This document shows, piece after piece, positions 33,480 through 45,806 of a stretch of 64,000 nt of DNA (positions are counted from its first letter, which is position 1; every line of letters starts with the position of its first letter). Origin of the DNA: Massospora cicadina (lineage: Eukaryota; Entomophthoromycota; Entomophthoromycetes; Entomophthorales; Entomophthoraceae); NCBI GenBank assembly GCA_022478985.1, contig JAKSZP010017382.1, forward strand, positions 1-64,000. The letters run 5' to 3'. A program made the position numbers and the translations under genes. A model generated the notes under the pieces. It worked only from the letters and a program-made list of their open reading frames with translations, had not been told where the DNA came from and did not search any database.

Positions 33480-33920
33480 TAAGGACACTATACCATTTTT
33501 GAACCTCAAGTTGACACTCACCAGAGTCTGAGGCGCTGGGTCTCATCCTTACACTTATTAAATAAGTGCAGAGTTTAACTAAGAATTTTTAAGTGTTTTA
33601 CCTAGGATCAGTTTTGACTCCATGTGCTCTCATAAAAGAGGTCCCATTAAAAATCGTAATTTTAGATTGGGGAAGACAATAGCGGGAGTGGATACTAACA
33701 GTGAGCCAAATCTCAGCAGCAATGATCCATATGCTCCTTCTAAGGTAGTGGACTGGGGCCCACTGTACCAAAGCTTTTTATGATAATCTATGTCAGGGGT
33801 GAGGCCCAGTCTCTTCACCAGTTTAGTGTACAAAGTATTAACCGGTGCCTCACTATTCATGATGGCATGAACTTTAAGCTTATTTACCAAAATATTAACA
33901 TATGTGCATTCAGAGATTTA
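33480..33920 (-). pseudogene. Element C aspartic protease
   Basis: 33630-33890 on the minus strand reads LKVHAIMNSEAPVNTLYTK, where D-S-G-A-P-V-N is expected; the catalytic Asp is Asn and the Gly is Glu. It continues LVKRLGLTPDIDY and later STPAIVFPN, as in related proteases. Confidence 0.75.
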
Positions 33921-35420
33921 AGCGTCTGCTGGACTCATTGTTAGGACCTTCGAAGTGTTGCTTTAATTTTTAAAGGGTTTGAATCTCCTGCCTTAACTGA
34001 GGGCTAGACTGCATCAACTGTTTAAAAGCAATGTTGGTCCCCTTTCAATCAGGGATTATTGCCAGAGGTGATAGGAAGCTCTTGCAACACTAACTGTTAA
34101 GCATATAGCATGGCTACTATTATGGCCACCAATTCAACTTCACATTTCTTAAAGGACACAGTGGGTCACAATGTCCTTTTTCAGTGATTAATTGTAGATC
34201 AGTTGGAGGCAAGGGAAAGTTATCATTCTTTGGCTTGTATATAGTAAGAGGAAAAGAATATTTTTTTATTATTTGGGATCTTTGTGGAAGAGGCGGAGGT
34301 AAAAATACTGGTTCTAGTCTGCCCAGTCTTTTAAGTAAGCGACTTTCACATGGTTCACCAGATGAAACTTGGCTTTAGAACTTGCCTTGAGGCTAAGATT
34401 ATCATAATGGGCTAAATTCTTACAGCAATAACAAATGATATGATTAATAGCATGCTTTGCAAAATATAGGCCATATCGGCCACATTAATTTCTTAGAAGG
34501 GGAGATGCCCCAGTTAATTTGGTTACGTGATTCCCACAGATTTGCATTGGGCACCTCAAAAGTGAAAGTGCAACGGCGGAGGTAAATCATTATGTGTGTG
34601 AATCAGTCTTCTCATTTATAATTGGTATCAAAACCCAATACAACTCAGTATAGGGATTACAGGTGTGGCAGAGAGCGATATGGGCGTCAAACACATTTAT
34701 GACATTAGCCTAATACAGTGTCTGCGCCTCAGGTAAAAGCGCTCAGAAAACACCTGACTAGATTAATCTCTTTTGAACGATATATAGAGGAATTCCATCT
34801 ATAAGTGGTCCTCCTTTTGCACCAATGAATTCCTTAATATTAGGGACCTTGGAGTTAGGGTAGGACATGCCAGCCTTATTTAATTTTGGCATTACTAACT
34901 CTTAACTCTCAGAGTTTAATGAGTTCACTACCACGGCCAACTAGTGGTATCAAGCGGTTTAGCAAGGCTAATTTCAAAGAGATCAAGAAAATTGTGTACA
35001 ATAGTATTCTTGATAAACTTTGGTAAATTCACTGGGTTAACCAGAAGTTGATTAACAATCATTTGGTATCAAACTAAACCTCTGCTCTTGAAGCTATATT
35101 CTAATATAAAGTCCTCAGTTGCTGTTCCAAGTGTTTGATTTGATGACCATGACCCAATATGATATCAGAAAGCAGGCAAACTTGAGCCTTCAATTCCGCA
35201 TATATTTGACTCAACTCATTATCATGAAGTGGTAAAGCCTCAAGGAACAGCACTTCAGCTCCCGTAGATTGCGCTACCTCTTTTTTTTAGTACTAGATGG
35301 TCCCAACCCAAGGGGGGGAATCATCAATGTAGATTGCGCTACCTCTTCAGGAAGGTACTCCTCTGCTAAACGACCAGCCTCCATACTGGTAAACATGAAC
35401 AAACAGGACAACAGGGTGAG
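33920..35420 (-). pseudogene. Element C gag remnant
   Basis: Region between protease and primer binding site, where gag belongs. Only short broken minus-strand frames remain, and I do not see an intact zinc knuckle; cttacagcaataacaa near 34420 may be a worn Cys-x2-Cys pair. Called by position. Confidence 0.45.
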
Positions 35421-35421
35421 A

Positions 35422-35439
35422 CCCCTGTAGTGAGCACCA
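35422..35439 (-). other. Primer binding site of element C
   Basis: The minus strand reads TGGTGCTCACTACAGGGG, identical to element D. Confidence 0.75.
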
Positions 35440-35441
35440 AA

Positions 35442-36225
35442 TGTTAAAATTGACGCAAAGGCGTCAGGTTATAGCGACACAAGTTATACTCACCAAACAA
35501 TGCGGCACTGTTTGATGACAGTAGCCTTAACCAAAAACAAGACAAAATTGTAATATACAATAATAGGGCTGTCTATCAATCAAAGAATAAAAATCACTGT
35601 AATATTGGTTACTGCCAGTCGCTCTAGGTCTTTCTCAACTTTTTCGTCCTACTAGTCTCTCAACTCTTCTACAGGAAAAAAGATCCCTTTAATTGACATT
35701 CCTCATCATATTGCTGGTTCTAACGAATTTCTCATTAGCGTTTTCCTTTTTACTAAGCAGGTGCTCCAAAATAGGAATACTAAAGTGTTCATATTCATAT
35801 CAGGCCACAAAGGCAAAAACTAAGGATTATAGTACTTTTCCTTGAAAATAAGAATTTCTCCAGAAATAGTTGAAATTACTAGCGAACATCCTCATTAATA
35901 TAATGCCCTGTTACTTCTGGCTATACACTGGCATGGGGAGCAGAATAGAATAGCTCCTCTGACTATATTAAGAGATTATATAGTATCACACTCACAGAGT
36001 CAGAAGCCAACAGAGTTAGGGAGTGAGGATTATGCTAGTGGGGTGTTAGAAATTCGCCAAATAGTAAGTTGTTACACTAGGCCACTACTTATAAATGCGA
36101 TGTATTGGGGCGTAATAGCAACTAGTTAGATCAAATTTGCTATCTAGTTAAAGTTAATTTTGTGACACTAAGTATTTTATATAAAAATAACATAACCAGA
36201 TGGTTGGTCAAACCAAAATAAAAAG
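35442..36225 (-). repeat. Element C 5' LTR
   Basis: Left end tgttaaaatt next to the primer binding site, right end near 36225, where plus-strand integrase text of element E starts. Partner of the 3' LTR at about 17970-18813. Confidence 0.75.
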
Positions 36226-37085
36226 AAAAATTATTGTCAAGAGAGAACTAGCAAATTAACACCCATTTGGAAAGGCCCTTTTAAGATTATGGAGAAGACT
36301 TTGACTGATACCTATACTCTGAAGGATCCCGCTAAGGGTTACTAAGTCAATTGTGTGCATTCTAAATTTCTTAAAATGTACTATCCATACTCTGTCCTTT
36401 TGGCCCTAAGCTCTCTTTATCTTATCAGACCCCTACTCATCTTTGTTACCTGATGTTCTGTCTAGTGGTGGAAAGTGTTGCAGCTAGTTTGACCAACCAT
36501 CATTTTATGTGAGATTTAATTGAATGAGTATTTTTAAATAATAATAAGTATTATTTGATCTATTATTACAAGTCCTCAGCATGTGGCCTACAACTTCAGA
36601 GGGAGTCACCAAAGTTGTATTGATTACTTTTGATGCTTGGCCTCGGCGCATCAATTTATATAAGACAAGTATGGTGGATCAAGTACTTAAACCCTGATGG
36701 CGTTTTTATTCTGCTAAACTGGGCTCAATTCTACTACCTCTCATATCCCTCATGCTGGCGTAAGATATTTGGCATGAGGATTTATAATTATGGCCATAAG
36801 TCAGCATCTCAATTGTAGTCAGTTGATCACAGCTATAAAGAAAATTACCCTGAGCTTTGATAATCTGTCCCTAATTCTCATTTGGATAATTACTCATCTT
36901 GTCTATCACTTTTGAGTGCAGCTTAGTACTCATAAAACGTACAAATAGAAACACTAGTGGAAAGATCATATCTCAGCTGAACTCCAATGGCAAGGGATCT
37001 TTTTCCTATGATGCTTGAAGCAAACTTTAGCAAAAGCAGTCCCAATTAGCAAGACCCAAAGCTGTATCAGTATTTAATAAACACC
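36226..37085 (+). mobile_element. Element E: plus-strand Ty3 integrase end plus LTR
   Basis: 36230-36400 reads SKLTPIWKGPFKIMEKTLTD, the GPY/F module of Ty3 integrase, then a purine-rich tagtggtggaaag and the LTR start TGTTGCAGCTAGTTTGACC at about 36478. The LTR start resembles that of element C (TGTTGTAAATGGTTTGACC), so C and E are related. The right LTR border is uncertain (perhaps taataaaca near 37079). The upstream part of E is missing. Confidence 0.6.
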
Positions 37086-37139
37086 TTATTTCCATTTATT
37101 TATATAATAAAAGTCTCTTTTGATTGATAAGGCTGTCCT

Positions 37140-37640
37140 TTTTTAAAAGTTTGGCCAGGTCGCTGGCACTTTACTGCTTTTGGTAGTTTTAATAGTGAAT
37201 ACCTGTGCACTTAAATTTGACGCCTTAGTTCCAATTTCAACAGGCCATATGACATCTACACTGATGATGCTAAATGGTGTAGAGGGAGCTACAAGTTCAT
37301 GTTTAAGGGAAGGTTTGGCCAAAAATGGTTTCTGAACATTAAGCAGGCAGTTAAAATCCACTGAATGCCTTCAAGAATTTAATCACAGTAATATTGTTTC
37401 CTTAGCCATTTGTAGTCTTTTCTTAAATGCTCCATTTTCCACATGGGAGTGTCTTTTATGTATGATTTCAGTTCACAAGTTGGGCTGTATGTATGGCAGC
37501 CATTTTCCATTGATTTGTTTAATATAACATGCAATCTTGTATATGTGTTTTTGGGAATTTATTCATACTAACTTTACTGTTTCTGGGGGTTCTAATTTCT
37601 ACCATTCCGGCCAGCTGATCAAATTATATAAACATTCTTC
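37140..37640 (-). pseudogene. Element F integrase core
   Basis: 37143-37361 on the minus strand reads FLAKPSLKHELVAPSTPF then ISVDVIWPVEIGT, the first catalytic Asp block. No C-terminal part remains. Confidence 0.7.
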
Positions 37641-38480
37641 CTTAGGCAACAATATTGTAAGGGTCAGCATCCTGATTAGCCAGTATGCGGTTTAGAGAGC
37701 TGTGTCTGCCTGATGCGCAATATACATGTTGTACTTTGAAGCCAGAGTGCCCACCTGCCAATCAACCATTGGGATCTTGATCTGTTAAACCAATTATAAG
37801 GAAGCGTGATCAGTGATGTGATGAAATGGTTCCTATATAATTATGATCAGAAGTGCTTGACCATGAGAAATACATCTAAACATTCACTCTCTGTGATACT
37901 AAAGTCATTGAGAATTTTTAGAGCTTTTCTGAAATAGGCCATAGTTGATCTACTTGTTGTTTATCTAGTTAAGCCAAATTTTCCTTACAGCCACATTAAT
38001 GGCATCATTAAAGAAAACGGGTAGGTCAAAGTTCAGATGGACCAACACAGGCTTTAAATTAGTGAAGTACTATGTAGATTGAAAGCCAGGTTTTTTTTCT
38101 AGGCTACATCTAAAGAGAGCACTATTCTAAAGTAAATACACTAAAGGTTTAGCAAAGTCAGAAATTTGTGGTTACATTGCCTGTAATATTGTACCATACC
38201 TAGAGACACTTGTATGCCCTAAGGCTTTGGGGTAGCCTCAATATCTCAATTGTGGCAACATTGTCTATTAAAGGGCCGAATTCCTCATTTATTGACCTTA
38301 TGCCCAAAACATTCATTTTCAAGTTGGAAGAACAAGCATTTGTCATGTTCGAGCTTCAAGAAAGCCTCTTGAGGAAATTGAAAATTTGGTAGAGGTCTCT
38401 AGGTGGCTATTAACCAGGTGTAATTGTGCACACTGTAACCATAAAGCTAAGGAAGGTAAAAAAATGCCATAACAGGTTCA
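37640..38480 (-). pseudogene. Element F RNase H
   Basis: Minus-strand text near 37660-37790 reads MVDWQVGTLASKYNMYIAHQ, the W/A-x-x-L-x-x-Y-x-x-x-I-x-H end block of Ty3 RNase H. The remainder to 38480 is frame-shifted. Confidence 0.5.
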
Positions 38481-39346
38481 AAACCTGTTCTGGCTATAAT
38501 GAACATAATTTCCTTCTCCCTCTTATCATTATAAAATTGATGATATGAAGTTATAAAGCGAGATTTGGTGGTTGTCATGCGGGTGGTTCCTGCTACAGCT
38601 GAATCTTATCTTTAATGGAATATGGGTGGTCATTGAATTTTATGAACATTAGTAATTTTGTCAAACTGTACTAGGACGCAAACTTTTCAAATTATCTAGT
38701 AGCCCGTCCATTACTTATTGGTAGGTGGCAAAGGCATTAAATAGCCCCTGCAACATGCAGGTTTTTTTAAACAACCCTTCAATTGTGATAATAACACTTG
38801 GCTAGATCCTTGGGAGCTAGCTTAATCTGCCAGTACCCACTGACAAGATCCATTGCAGAGAAAACATGGGCCCCAGTTAGGAGCTTAAAAGAGTCAATTA
38901 TGAGGGAGGGAATTTTATCCTTTTGTATCACTGTGTTAATCTTACAATAATCTATAATGACATGATGGAACCCTTCCTTTTTTAATAAGCAGAAGTGGAG
39001 ATGCTTAAGAACTTTGTAAGGGTATCAGCAACCCTGAAGTTAACAGCTCCCTAAATTTGATGGTAATTTGAGCCTCTTCTATATTTCTCTTCTGGTAGGG
39101 AAACAAGCATATGGGTGAAGCGTCCACCAATCTCTACGTTGTGCACAACCACCTTATCTTGCAAAAATTGTACGTAGATGTGAAGAATAGGTCATAGTAT
39201 CTCTCCAAGAGCTCATAAGCCTTCCTATTTTTGTTATGGAAAAAGGTCTTCCCATATGGAGGTGGAGACTAGAGGTATAGTGAGAGACTCCTTAAACCAA
39301 ATTACAGAGGCTCTCAAACCCATGGACACAGCTGATACTATTGACC
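38480..39346 (-). pseudogene. Element F reverse transcriptase
   Basis: Minus strand near 38810-38880 reads FSAMDLVSGYWQIKLAPKD, with the first catalytic Asp. About 38990-39110 reads FPYQKRNIEEAQITIKFREL followed by ASPLLLIKK, the RT N-terminus. Truncated at 39346 by element G. Confidence 0.75.
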
Positions 39347-39351
39347 GGTAC

Positions 39352-40086
39352 TGTTGAATTTCAGGCTGTTGGATATGCTTGCAGGTGCGTTTTTCACCTA
39401 AATTCTAACAATTTATTGCCTGAGAAGTTGGTTCTCTACTGCAGGTAATTAATAGGAGGTTATTGACAGCTTTATTATTAAAAATATTAAAGCCTAAACT
39501 AAAATAAGGTTTGATTTTATAGGTTTTTATTAGTTGCAATAAGAGGGTCAAGAAGCGGACCAACTTCATATATTGATGCTTAGTATTTAAACTTAATGGA
39601 TCTCAAAGTGCGTTGGGGCATGAAGTTCAAATTAGATTTTTAATGTCCAAATTATATAATATTAGGTTTTGTCTATTAAAGCTCTTGAGACTCACATCAC
39701 TTAGATGAAATGTCCAATGTAAGGTCAGTTGTAGGTATGATATATCCATGAGGCAACGTTTTATATTACTAAGCCTATCACCTGATGGGAAAATATTTAC
39801 ACCTGTTAAGAACCCCTAAGGCTATAAAAGGGGGTGGTTGCACATAAGTGGTTGAACTAAGGGTAAAAGGGGAACGGAGAGCACCCTTATAACCATTCCC
39901 CCAATCGTGTTGCAGGTTCAGATTACCCTACTACAGCCATAGGGCAATTCAGCTGAGGAGTGGAGGCAAGATTATCACCCCAATTAGCAGGTTTTCACCA
40001 AAATTTACCAGGTTCTTTGGCTGATGTTACTTATATAGAGACCTGAAACACTCTTATTGCAGTATCATACTTGTTTATGTCTGATA
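39352..40086 (-). repeat. Element G 3' LTR
   Basis: Aligns with 45068-45801 over its whole length (shared ggctgttggatatgc, aggttat, atatccatgaggcaacgttt). The polypurine tract CTTGAAGGGGTGA lies at 40087-40099 on the minus strand. Confidence 0.85.
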
Positions 40087-41330
40087 TCACCCCTTCAAGA
40101 GTGTTAGGGGGAGAATAAGGCCACAAGAACTGACCATGAACTCAGCTAACAGTGACTCTAGTAGCAAGGGATTTGTTGAACTACTCCTCCCCTCACTGTA
40201 AGTGACTACAAAAGATGCTTCCCATTTAGACATGAGTTTCTCCATTCTAGGGGTGATACAATTGTGGTAGTAAAGCACCAAGTCAGATAATTGGAAGGAA
40301 GGAAGAGGGGTTGGGAGCTCATTAAAAGCTTGACCCTCTTTTGTGACAGTTTTGGCCAAATTAGTTATAGCCTCTGATTTTAACTGAATGATGTTCTGGG
40401 AGAACTTCTTCATGGCTTGCTCAGGGTCAGTCAAATTAGTTAAAATGTCTTTGGCTAATAATGCTGGCACACCAGTTCCTGTCCATACAACACACGGAAA
40501 AGAAACATCTTAAGGATCTATGGTAATTGATACGGCAGGCCATGAGGGCACTTGGTAAGTACTGATCCCAGTGGAGGGGGTCTGAAGTGGCCATTTTTTG
40601 TAATATAGAAACCAGATTTTCATTTGCTCTCTCCATGGTACCGTTGGTTGAGGGGTTATAGGGTGCCAAAAAGAGCTATTGCGTGCCCATAGTGGTAGCG
40701 AAGATCTTTAACACTCTGGAGGTGAAGTTTTTCCCATTTTCTTAGAGAAGAACCTGGGGCAACCATGTCAAGCAAAAATATTCTGATGGAGGAAAGCGGC
40801 TGTGGCTTTGGCAGTTTGAGAAGGGAGAGCCACAGCTTCAACCCCTTAGTAAAATTATCATTTCTGACCAATATATATTGATTCCCCCAGTCGTCTGGGG
40901 TAGAGATCCAATCATTTCTAAACTTATGGTGTGGAAGGGTTGTGAGGCATAATGGGTTGGTTTTGATACCGGGTCTTGAGGATGGATTGCTTCTTTCAGG
41001 TTAGACATGCATCCAAGACCTCAGTTATGGTCTCCATGATGCCCTCCCAGTGATAGCGCTCTTTAACAAACTCATATGTTTTTGTACCACACTGTGAACT
41101 AAAATAAAATGGAACTCCAAAATGACAAGTACTTGCTTGGATGGCCGGAGATAGGGCAACCAGTTTACCTCTACGTTCTTGTATAGCTTCCCACTTTCCA
41201 CCTTTCTATTGTGGGAGTGCCGATATAGCATTTTTTTACATGTTCATTGTCAACCCCCCATGCATCAGGAGTCATCAGGAGGTTATATACCTCTTGGCTT
41301 CACTATTATTTAAATGAAGGGCAGGCAGCT
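40087..41330 (-). pseudogene. Element G integrase
   Basis: 40436-40669 on the minus strand reads YNPSTNGTMERANENLVSIL with the catalytic Glu, then LPSALMACRINYH. C-terminal part at 40087-40470. Zinc region near 41000-41060 (ITEVLDACLT). One clear frameshift lies between the core and the C-terminal part near 40460. Confidence 0.75.
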
Positions 41331-41339
41331 GCGTCAACC

Positions 41340-41700
41340 AATAAATGTTCATATGGCTAGTATCCACCCAATGTTCAATTTCCATGTCATAATGCAAGAG
41401 CTTCAAAGCCTAGCGAGACAACCGTCCTGTGGGGTCCTTCATATTATGCAACCACTTTAAGGTTGCATGGTCAGTACCCACTTTAAAGGAAGTCTTTAAA
41501 AGTAGGAGCGGAAGTGTTTCACAGCGAGCAGAACAACCAGGCACTCCTTCTCAGTAACTCTGTAGTTGCATTCAGCTTTTGAGAGCATCTTGCTGTAATA
41601 GGAAAAAGGATGATTGACCCCATTCTCGTTCAGCTGAGTCAAGATAGCTCCAACGGCATAATCAGAGGCATACGTGAATAGCATTAAGGGCTTTCCTTAG
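41340..41700 (-). pseudogene. Element G RNase H
   Basis: 41496-41684 on the minus strand reads FTYASDYAVGAILTQLNENG, then HPFSYYSKMLSKAE and YRVTEKECLVVLLAVKHF, an almost unbroken RNase H N-terminal half; the usual first Asp (D-A-S) is Tyr (YAS). Confidence 0.8.
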
Positions 41701-42810
41701 TCAGGATAGCAGAGGATTTGCCGTTGTTGCAATAACTCTTACAGGGTCTCAAAAGCGTCTTTTATGTTCCACACCCAAATGAAATAAAGTGTTCTTAACT
41801 AAGAGGCGGACGAGGGGCTCACTAAGCTGGGCTAACTTTGGGATGAATTGATGGTGATACCCCATCATGCCTAAGATTACCTGTATTTCGTGGAGGGTTT
41901 GGGTGCTGGCATCTTAGATATAGCTGCTACCTTATCTTGTAAAGGTTGAATTTCATTTTTAGAGATGGCGTGACCAAGGAAATTTATCTTTTTCTGGAAG
42001 AACGTACATTTTGATGGCTTAAATTTAAGGTGGAAGCCCACATGCGTTTAAACATCTTTCAAGTGAGTTAATATTCTCAGTAAAGGTCCTGGAAAGCATC
42101 ATGATATCATCATGATGACTATGATGCAGCTTAATTTAAGGTCCATAGAGATATGATTATTGCTCACTTGAAAGTGGTGTGTGCGTGAACCATCTAGTAC
42201 TAAAAAAAGTGGTGTGTGCGTTACACAACCCTTGTGGTAGTTGGGTAGGTTAGAAGAGACCCATACTGCAAATAAGAGCACGTTTCTCCATATCTTGAGG
42301 AGAAAGGTTCATTTTCCAAAAACTGATAGCCATGTCCATGGTGGTAAAGTAGTTAGAGCCGGAGAGTTAAACTAGGGCATCTTTAGTGTGGGGGATAGGA
42401 TAGCTTTTCTTCTTTGTGAAGTTGTTCAATTTTGTAAAGTCCATAACAACCCCGAGGACCTCCTTTTTTTTTCTTCTTTATCAGTAGAAGAGGGGACGAC
42501 TAAAGGCTTTGAGAAGGCACCAGCAGCCCCTCATCTAGCATCTGTTTCAGCTCCGTCCTCATTTAGAGCTCCACAACCTTATACTTTTAATAAGGCTTGG
42601 ATTGAATAGGCCAAGCACCAACAACGTCAATAGTTTGAGTCCAATCCTTTATATGTCCATAATCAGTATCAGATTTGGAGAAGATGTCGGTATAAGACTC
42701 CAATAAAGAATGAAATTTATTTATCTTGGCGGGGATTAGATCCTCAGAAATTTGAACGTGGGGAAAAGCGCATATCAATTGATCTGTAGGTAGTCCCATA
42801 TCTAACATAG
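41700..42810 (-). pseudogene. Element G reverse transcriptase and linker
   Basis: RT in several frames on the minus strand. 42587-42808 is the linker, INKFHSLLESYTDIFSKSD and WTQTIDVVGAWPIQSKPY. The catalytic part at 42000-42400 is broken, with a short duplicated segment at 42172-42221. Confidence 0.7.
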
Positions 42811-43160
42811 ATTAATATAATGGAATTGTTGGATGTCCTGAATTGGAATTAGCAGGGCTTTTTCAACCTCCTGATGCTTCTTTACAACTATATCCTTGTT
42901 AGTAAGATTCCCCAACAAAAGATTGATGGGTCGCTGGCAGGAAGGGTCTAGGATATCTGCAACACCCAAGGTTCCAAAGGACTTATTTTATTAATATTTG
43001 TTAAGTGCAGGAGGCAGTTGTGGGGGAATTGCATAGTAATATTGGTGTCTATCACCTTTTGTTCACACGCTTTGATTACTAACTCCTCTGACGCATACAA
43101 TGGAAGGCCCTCTGAAGCATCCACAGAGTCAGGCAGCCTTTTTGATTTTCTTCCCAATGT
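42810..43160 (-). pseudogene. Element G protease-RT spacer, possible dUTPase-like domain
   Basis: Minus strand: VIDTNITMQFPHNCLLHLTN (about 43000-43060), then RPINLLLGNLTNKDIVVKKH (about 42865-42935). Same arrangement as the other four spacers although G is from another family. A frameshift lies near 42950. Confidence 0.4.
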
Positions 43161-43199
43161 GGTATAAGTAAGAGTGAGAATGGAGGAAGAATACTCAAC

Positions 43200-43560
43200 G
43201 ACGCATGTTATTCTTTCTTCTTAAGCTCATTATTTGAAAAGACCAGGGTAACTTCATAGTTTAGAAGGGAGAGAAATCCCTGTTTCATATTAATAATATT
43301 GTTGTACTCAATCATGAATTGAGTGCCAATGAGCAGGTCGTATGCGTTATTGTCTAATGCCACAGCAGGGGAAGCCATCAGGAGCTTCACAATCCAAATG
43401 GGTAGAGAAGAGTAGGCTCCAATACCTCATATGTTTCTGTTCCCACAGTTCCAAGCTCTTGTAAATAGTCTGGTCAGGTGGCAACTTAATTTTATTTATG
43501 ATCTTTATAGACCACGTTCACTGGTGCACCCATGACAAAGAAGGGTTAGAACTCATACCT
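43200..43560 (-). pseudogene. Element G aspartic protease
   Basis: 43208-43390 reads AVALDNNAYDLLIGTQFMIE and FLSLLNYEV, the typical C-terminal half of a Ty3 protease. The Asp-Ser/Thr-Gly block is near 43500-43540 (GAPVN readable on the minus strand). Confidence 0.7.
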
Positions 43561-43587
43561 TATTGATGACAACCTCTACCTTGGTTA

Positions 43588-44940
43588 TCATGATACCAAA
43601 TGTAGGGGGGAGGGCGAGAACCTCCTTCTAGTGGAAAGATGCAAGGCATTGAGTATTGCAGGGTATTTATCTTTAATATATTGGAGAGTATGAATCTGCT
43701 GGGTAGATCGGATCACTGTACCAATAAGTTGGTCAGTATCACTGGCGGCATCAATCACCTCTGAAAACTGCATCAACTGTTGGAGATAGTTTTGTTGTAG
43801 TATCATGGCTATATAAATTCTTTCAGGTCTTAACCTATCTGGTATCAAAACTTCCATTGGGGCTGTCAGGACATCTTAACCCGCTCTTTAACCACCCCCT
43901 TCAGACTCGTCATCAGAGGGATTGTCAATGCACCTCAAAGAGTTTCTAAGAGGGGGCTGAGAAACTGGCTTTTTATCCTCAAAGGGGAGGGCCTTTTGGA
44001 GCTCATCTACTCTTTTGGCTTTTGGAGGGAGCATCGTAGCTGCACCAACTTTTGGGGCCACTTGAGGAAAATTTTTCTGATGCAAGGTCTGAGGTGATGC
44101 CGTAGTTGTTATGGAGGATGGTTCTGGGTGACTTGAGGTTGGAGCTTTAGTGGTGGACCCCTTAGAAAAAAAGTGTGGGATGTGATGAGAACTCAATTGG
44201 TTTCATAGGGATGACTTGGGGTGCATCTGAAGAGAAAGTTTTACCTTATCACCCCTGGTGCTCTCTGGCCAAACTCTAATGGAGGAGGGCAGTCTAGTTT
44301 GGGATGCCCCATGGTAACTGGCTTTGAAGGGAAGTCAGCACCGGAGGGGTCAGTATGACTTCCTGTGTAGGCATAAATTCATGGACATCAGCAACCTCTA
44401 ATAATGCCTCTTTTATATCACAAACATTCCGTAGGGAAAAAAATCACTGAGACAATATATCAGGATAAGGAAGGGTAAGAGAATAATCTACCCAGAATGT
44501 CAGCAATTACATCATCCAAAGGTAGCTGATTAGCAATCAGGAGAGGCTGGGCACACTGCAAAAGCGGTCAACAAAGGTGGCAACTGATTCCCCCTCAAGT
44601 AGACATATGCACATATACGCTTGTTTTTTCTCACAAAAGATCTGCGTGGATCCAAGTTCCTCAATGAGCGCGGTTTTTTCTCTGCCAAAGTCTTAAGGGT
44701 GGCCATATATGGTACCATCACCTCTTGGGCGGAGCAGCTGAGGCAGAGGAGAATAATAGTTATTTTTTGGTATTGGTTGTCCCATCCATAACCGCCTCAT
44801 AGACAAAGAGTAATGACGCAATGATACCCTCAACTGGGGTAAATTATATCTCTGAATGGGGGTTTTGAGATAATATGGCAACCTCATGAGAGGCAGGGCA
44901 AACGCGCTGTTCCACTGTTTTAAGCTGAGACAGTGCACTG
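43588..44940 (-). pseudogene. Element G gag
   Basis: Minus-strand frames at 43588-43857, 43888-44196, 44530-44721 and 44693-44938. They include a Ser/Pro/Thr-rich segment (SHPEPSSITTTASPQTLHQK) and a capsid-like segment (KTLAEKKPRSLRNL). No zinc knuckle is seen. A related capsid relic lies at 48800-49330. Confidence 0.6.
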
Positions 44941-45048
44941 GCTAGCTGCTGGGCTAAAGCATCTAGCCGGGGATCAGAAACTGTGGGAGAATGTGGGGTT
45001 ATTCAACCCCAATACCCTCCATTTTAATAGTGTTTGTGGTGTACTACT

Positions 45049-45065
45049 CCCTGTAGTGAGAACCA
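45049..45065 (-). other. Primer binding site of element G
   Basis: The minus strand reads TGGTTCTCACTACAGGG, one base different from elements C and D. Confidence 0.7.
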
Positions 45066-45067
45066 AT

Positions 45068-45801
45068 TGTTGGATTTTAGGCTGTTGGATATGCTCGCAG
45101 GTGCGTTTTTCTCTAAATTCCAACAATTAATTGCAGGAAAAGTTGGTTCTCTAATGTGGGATAATTAATAGGAGGTTATCAACCACTTTATAATTAGAAA
45201 TATTAAAACCTCAACTAAAATAAAATATAGATTTTTATAGGTTTTTATTAGTTTTGTAAGAGGGTCAGGAAGCAAACCCTATTCATATATCATTGCTTAG
45301 AATTTAAATTTATTGATCTCAAAGTGAATTGGGCACAAAGTTTGGATTAGCTTATAATGTTTGATATAGGTAATATTAGGTTTCAGCCTATCAAAGCTTT
45401 TGAGACTTGAATCACTTAGTTGGCACAGCCAATGGAAGGTCAGTTGTAGATATGATATATCCATGAGGCAACGTTTTATATATTTAAGCCTATCACCTGA
45501 TGGGAAAATATTTACATCTGTTGAGACCCTCAAAGCTATAGAAGGGGGTGGTCATGGCGTAGGGGGGTGAACTACATTATTGGGAATACAGAGACCCTCA
45601 GAACCATTCCCCCAGTTTTTCCTATTATTCAGCTTAAACCTGCTACTAGCCATAGAGCAATTTGGACGAGGAGTGGGGGCAAGATTATCACCCCAATTAA
45701 CAGGGTTCCATTGAGAATTGACTAAGGTTTTTTGGCCAATGTTACCTATATTGAAGCCCAAAAAACTCTTATTTTAGTATTGGACTTGTAATTGTCTGAC
45801 A
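45068..45801 (-). repeat. Element G 5' LTR
   Basis: Left end tgttggattttaggc, right end tgtctgaca followed by ggcac. Partner of 39352-40086. Confidence 0.85.
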
Positions 45802-45806
45802 GGCAC

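Larger units (their letters stand above)
17970..36225 (-). mobile_element. Element C: minus-strand Ty3/gypsy, host of LINE-2 and element D
   Basis: Paired LTRs, a primer binding site and a complete though decayed order of gag, protease, spacer, RT, RNase H and integrase on the minus strand. LINE-2 (20258-25547) interrupts RNase H, and element D (25908-32172) interrupts the RT-RNase H junction. Without the insertions it is about 6.7 kb. Confidence 0.8.
39352..45801 (-). mobile_element. Element G: complete minus-strand Ty3/gypsy retrotransposon
   Basis: 6450 bp with LTRs of about 735 bp, polypurine tract, primer binding site and all pol domains. Target duplication ggtac (39347-39351) versus ggcac (45802-45806). 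It belongs to a different family from A, C, D and H (short linker, YRVTEKECLVVL-type RNase H) and has the longest surviving reading frames of the Ty3 elements here. Still defective. Confidence 0.85.
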
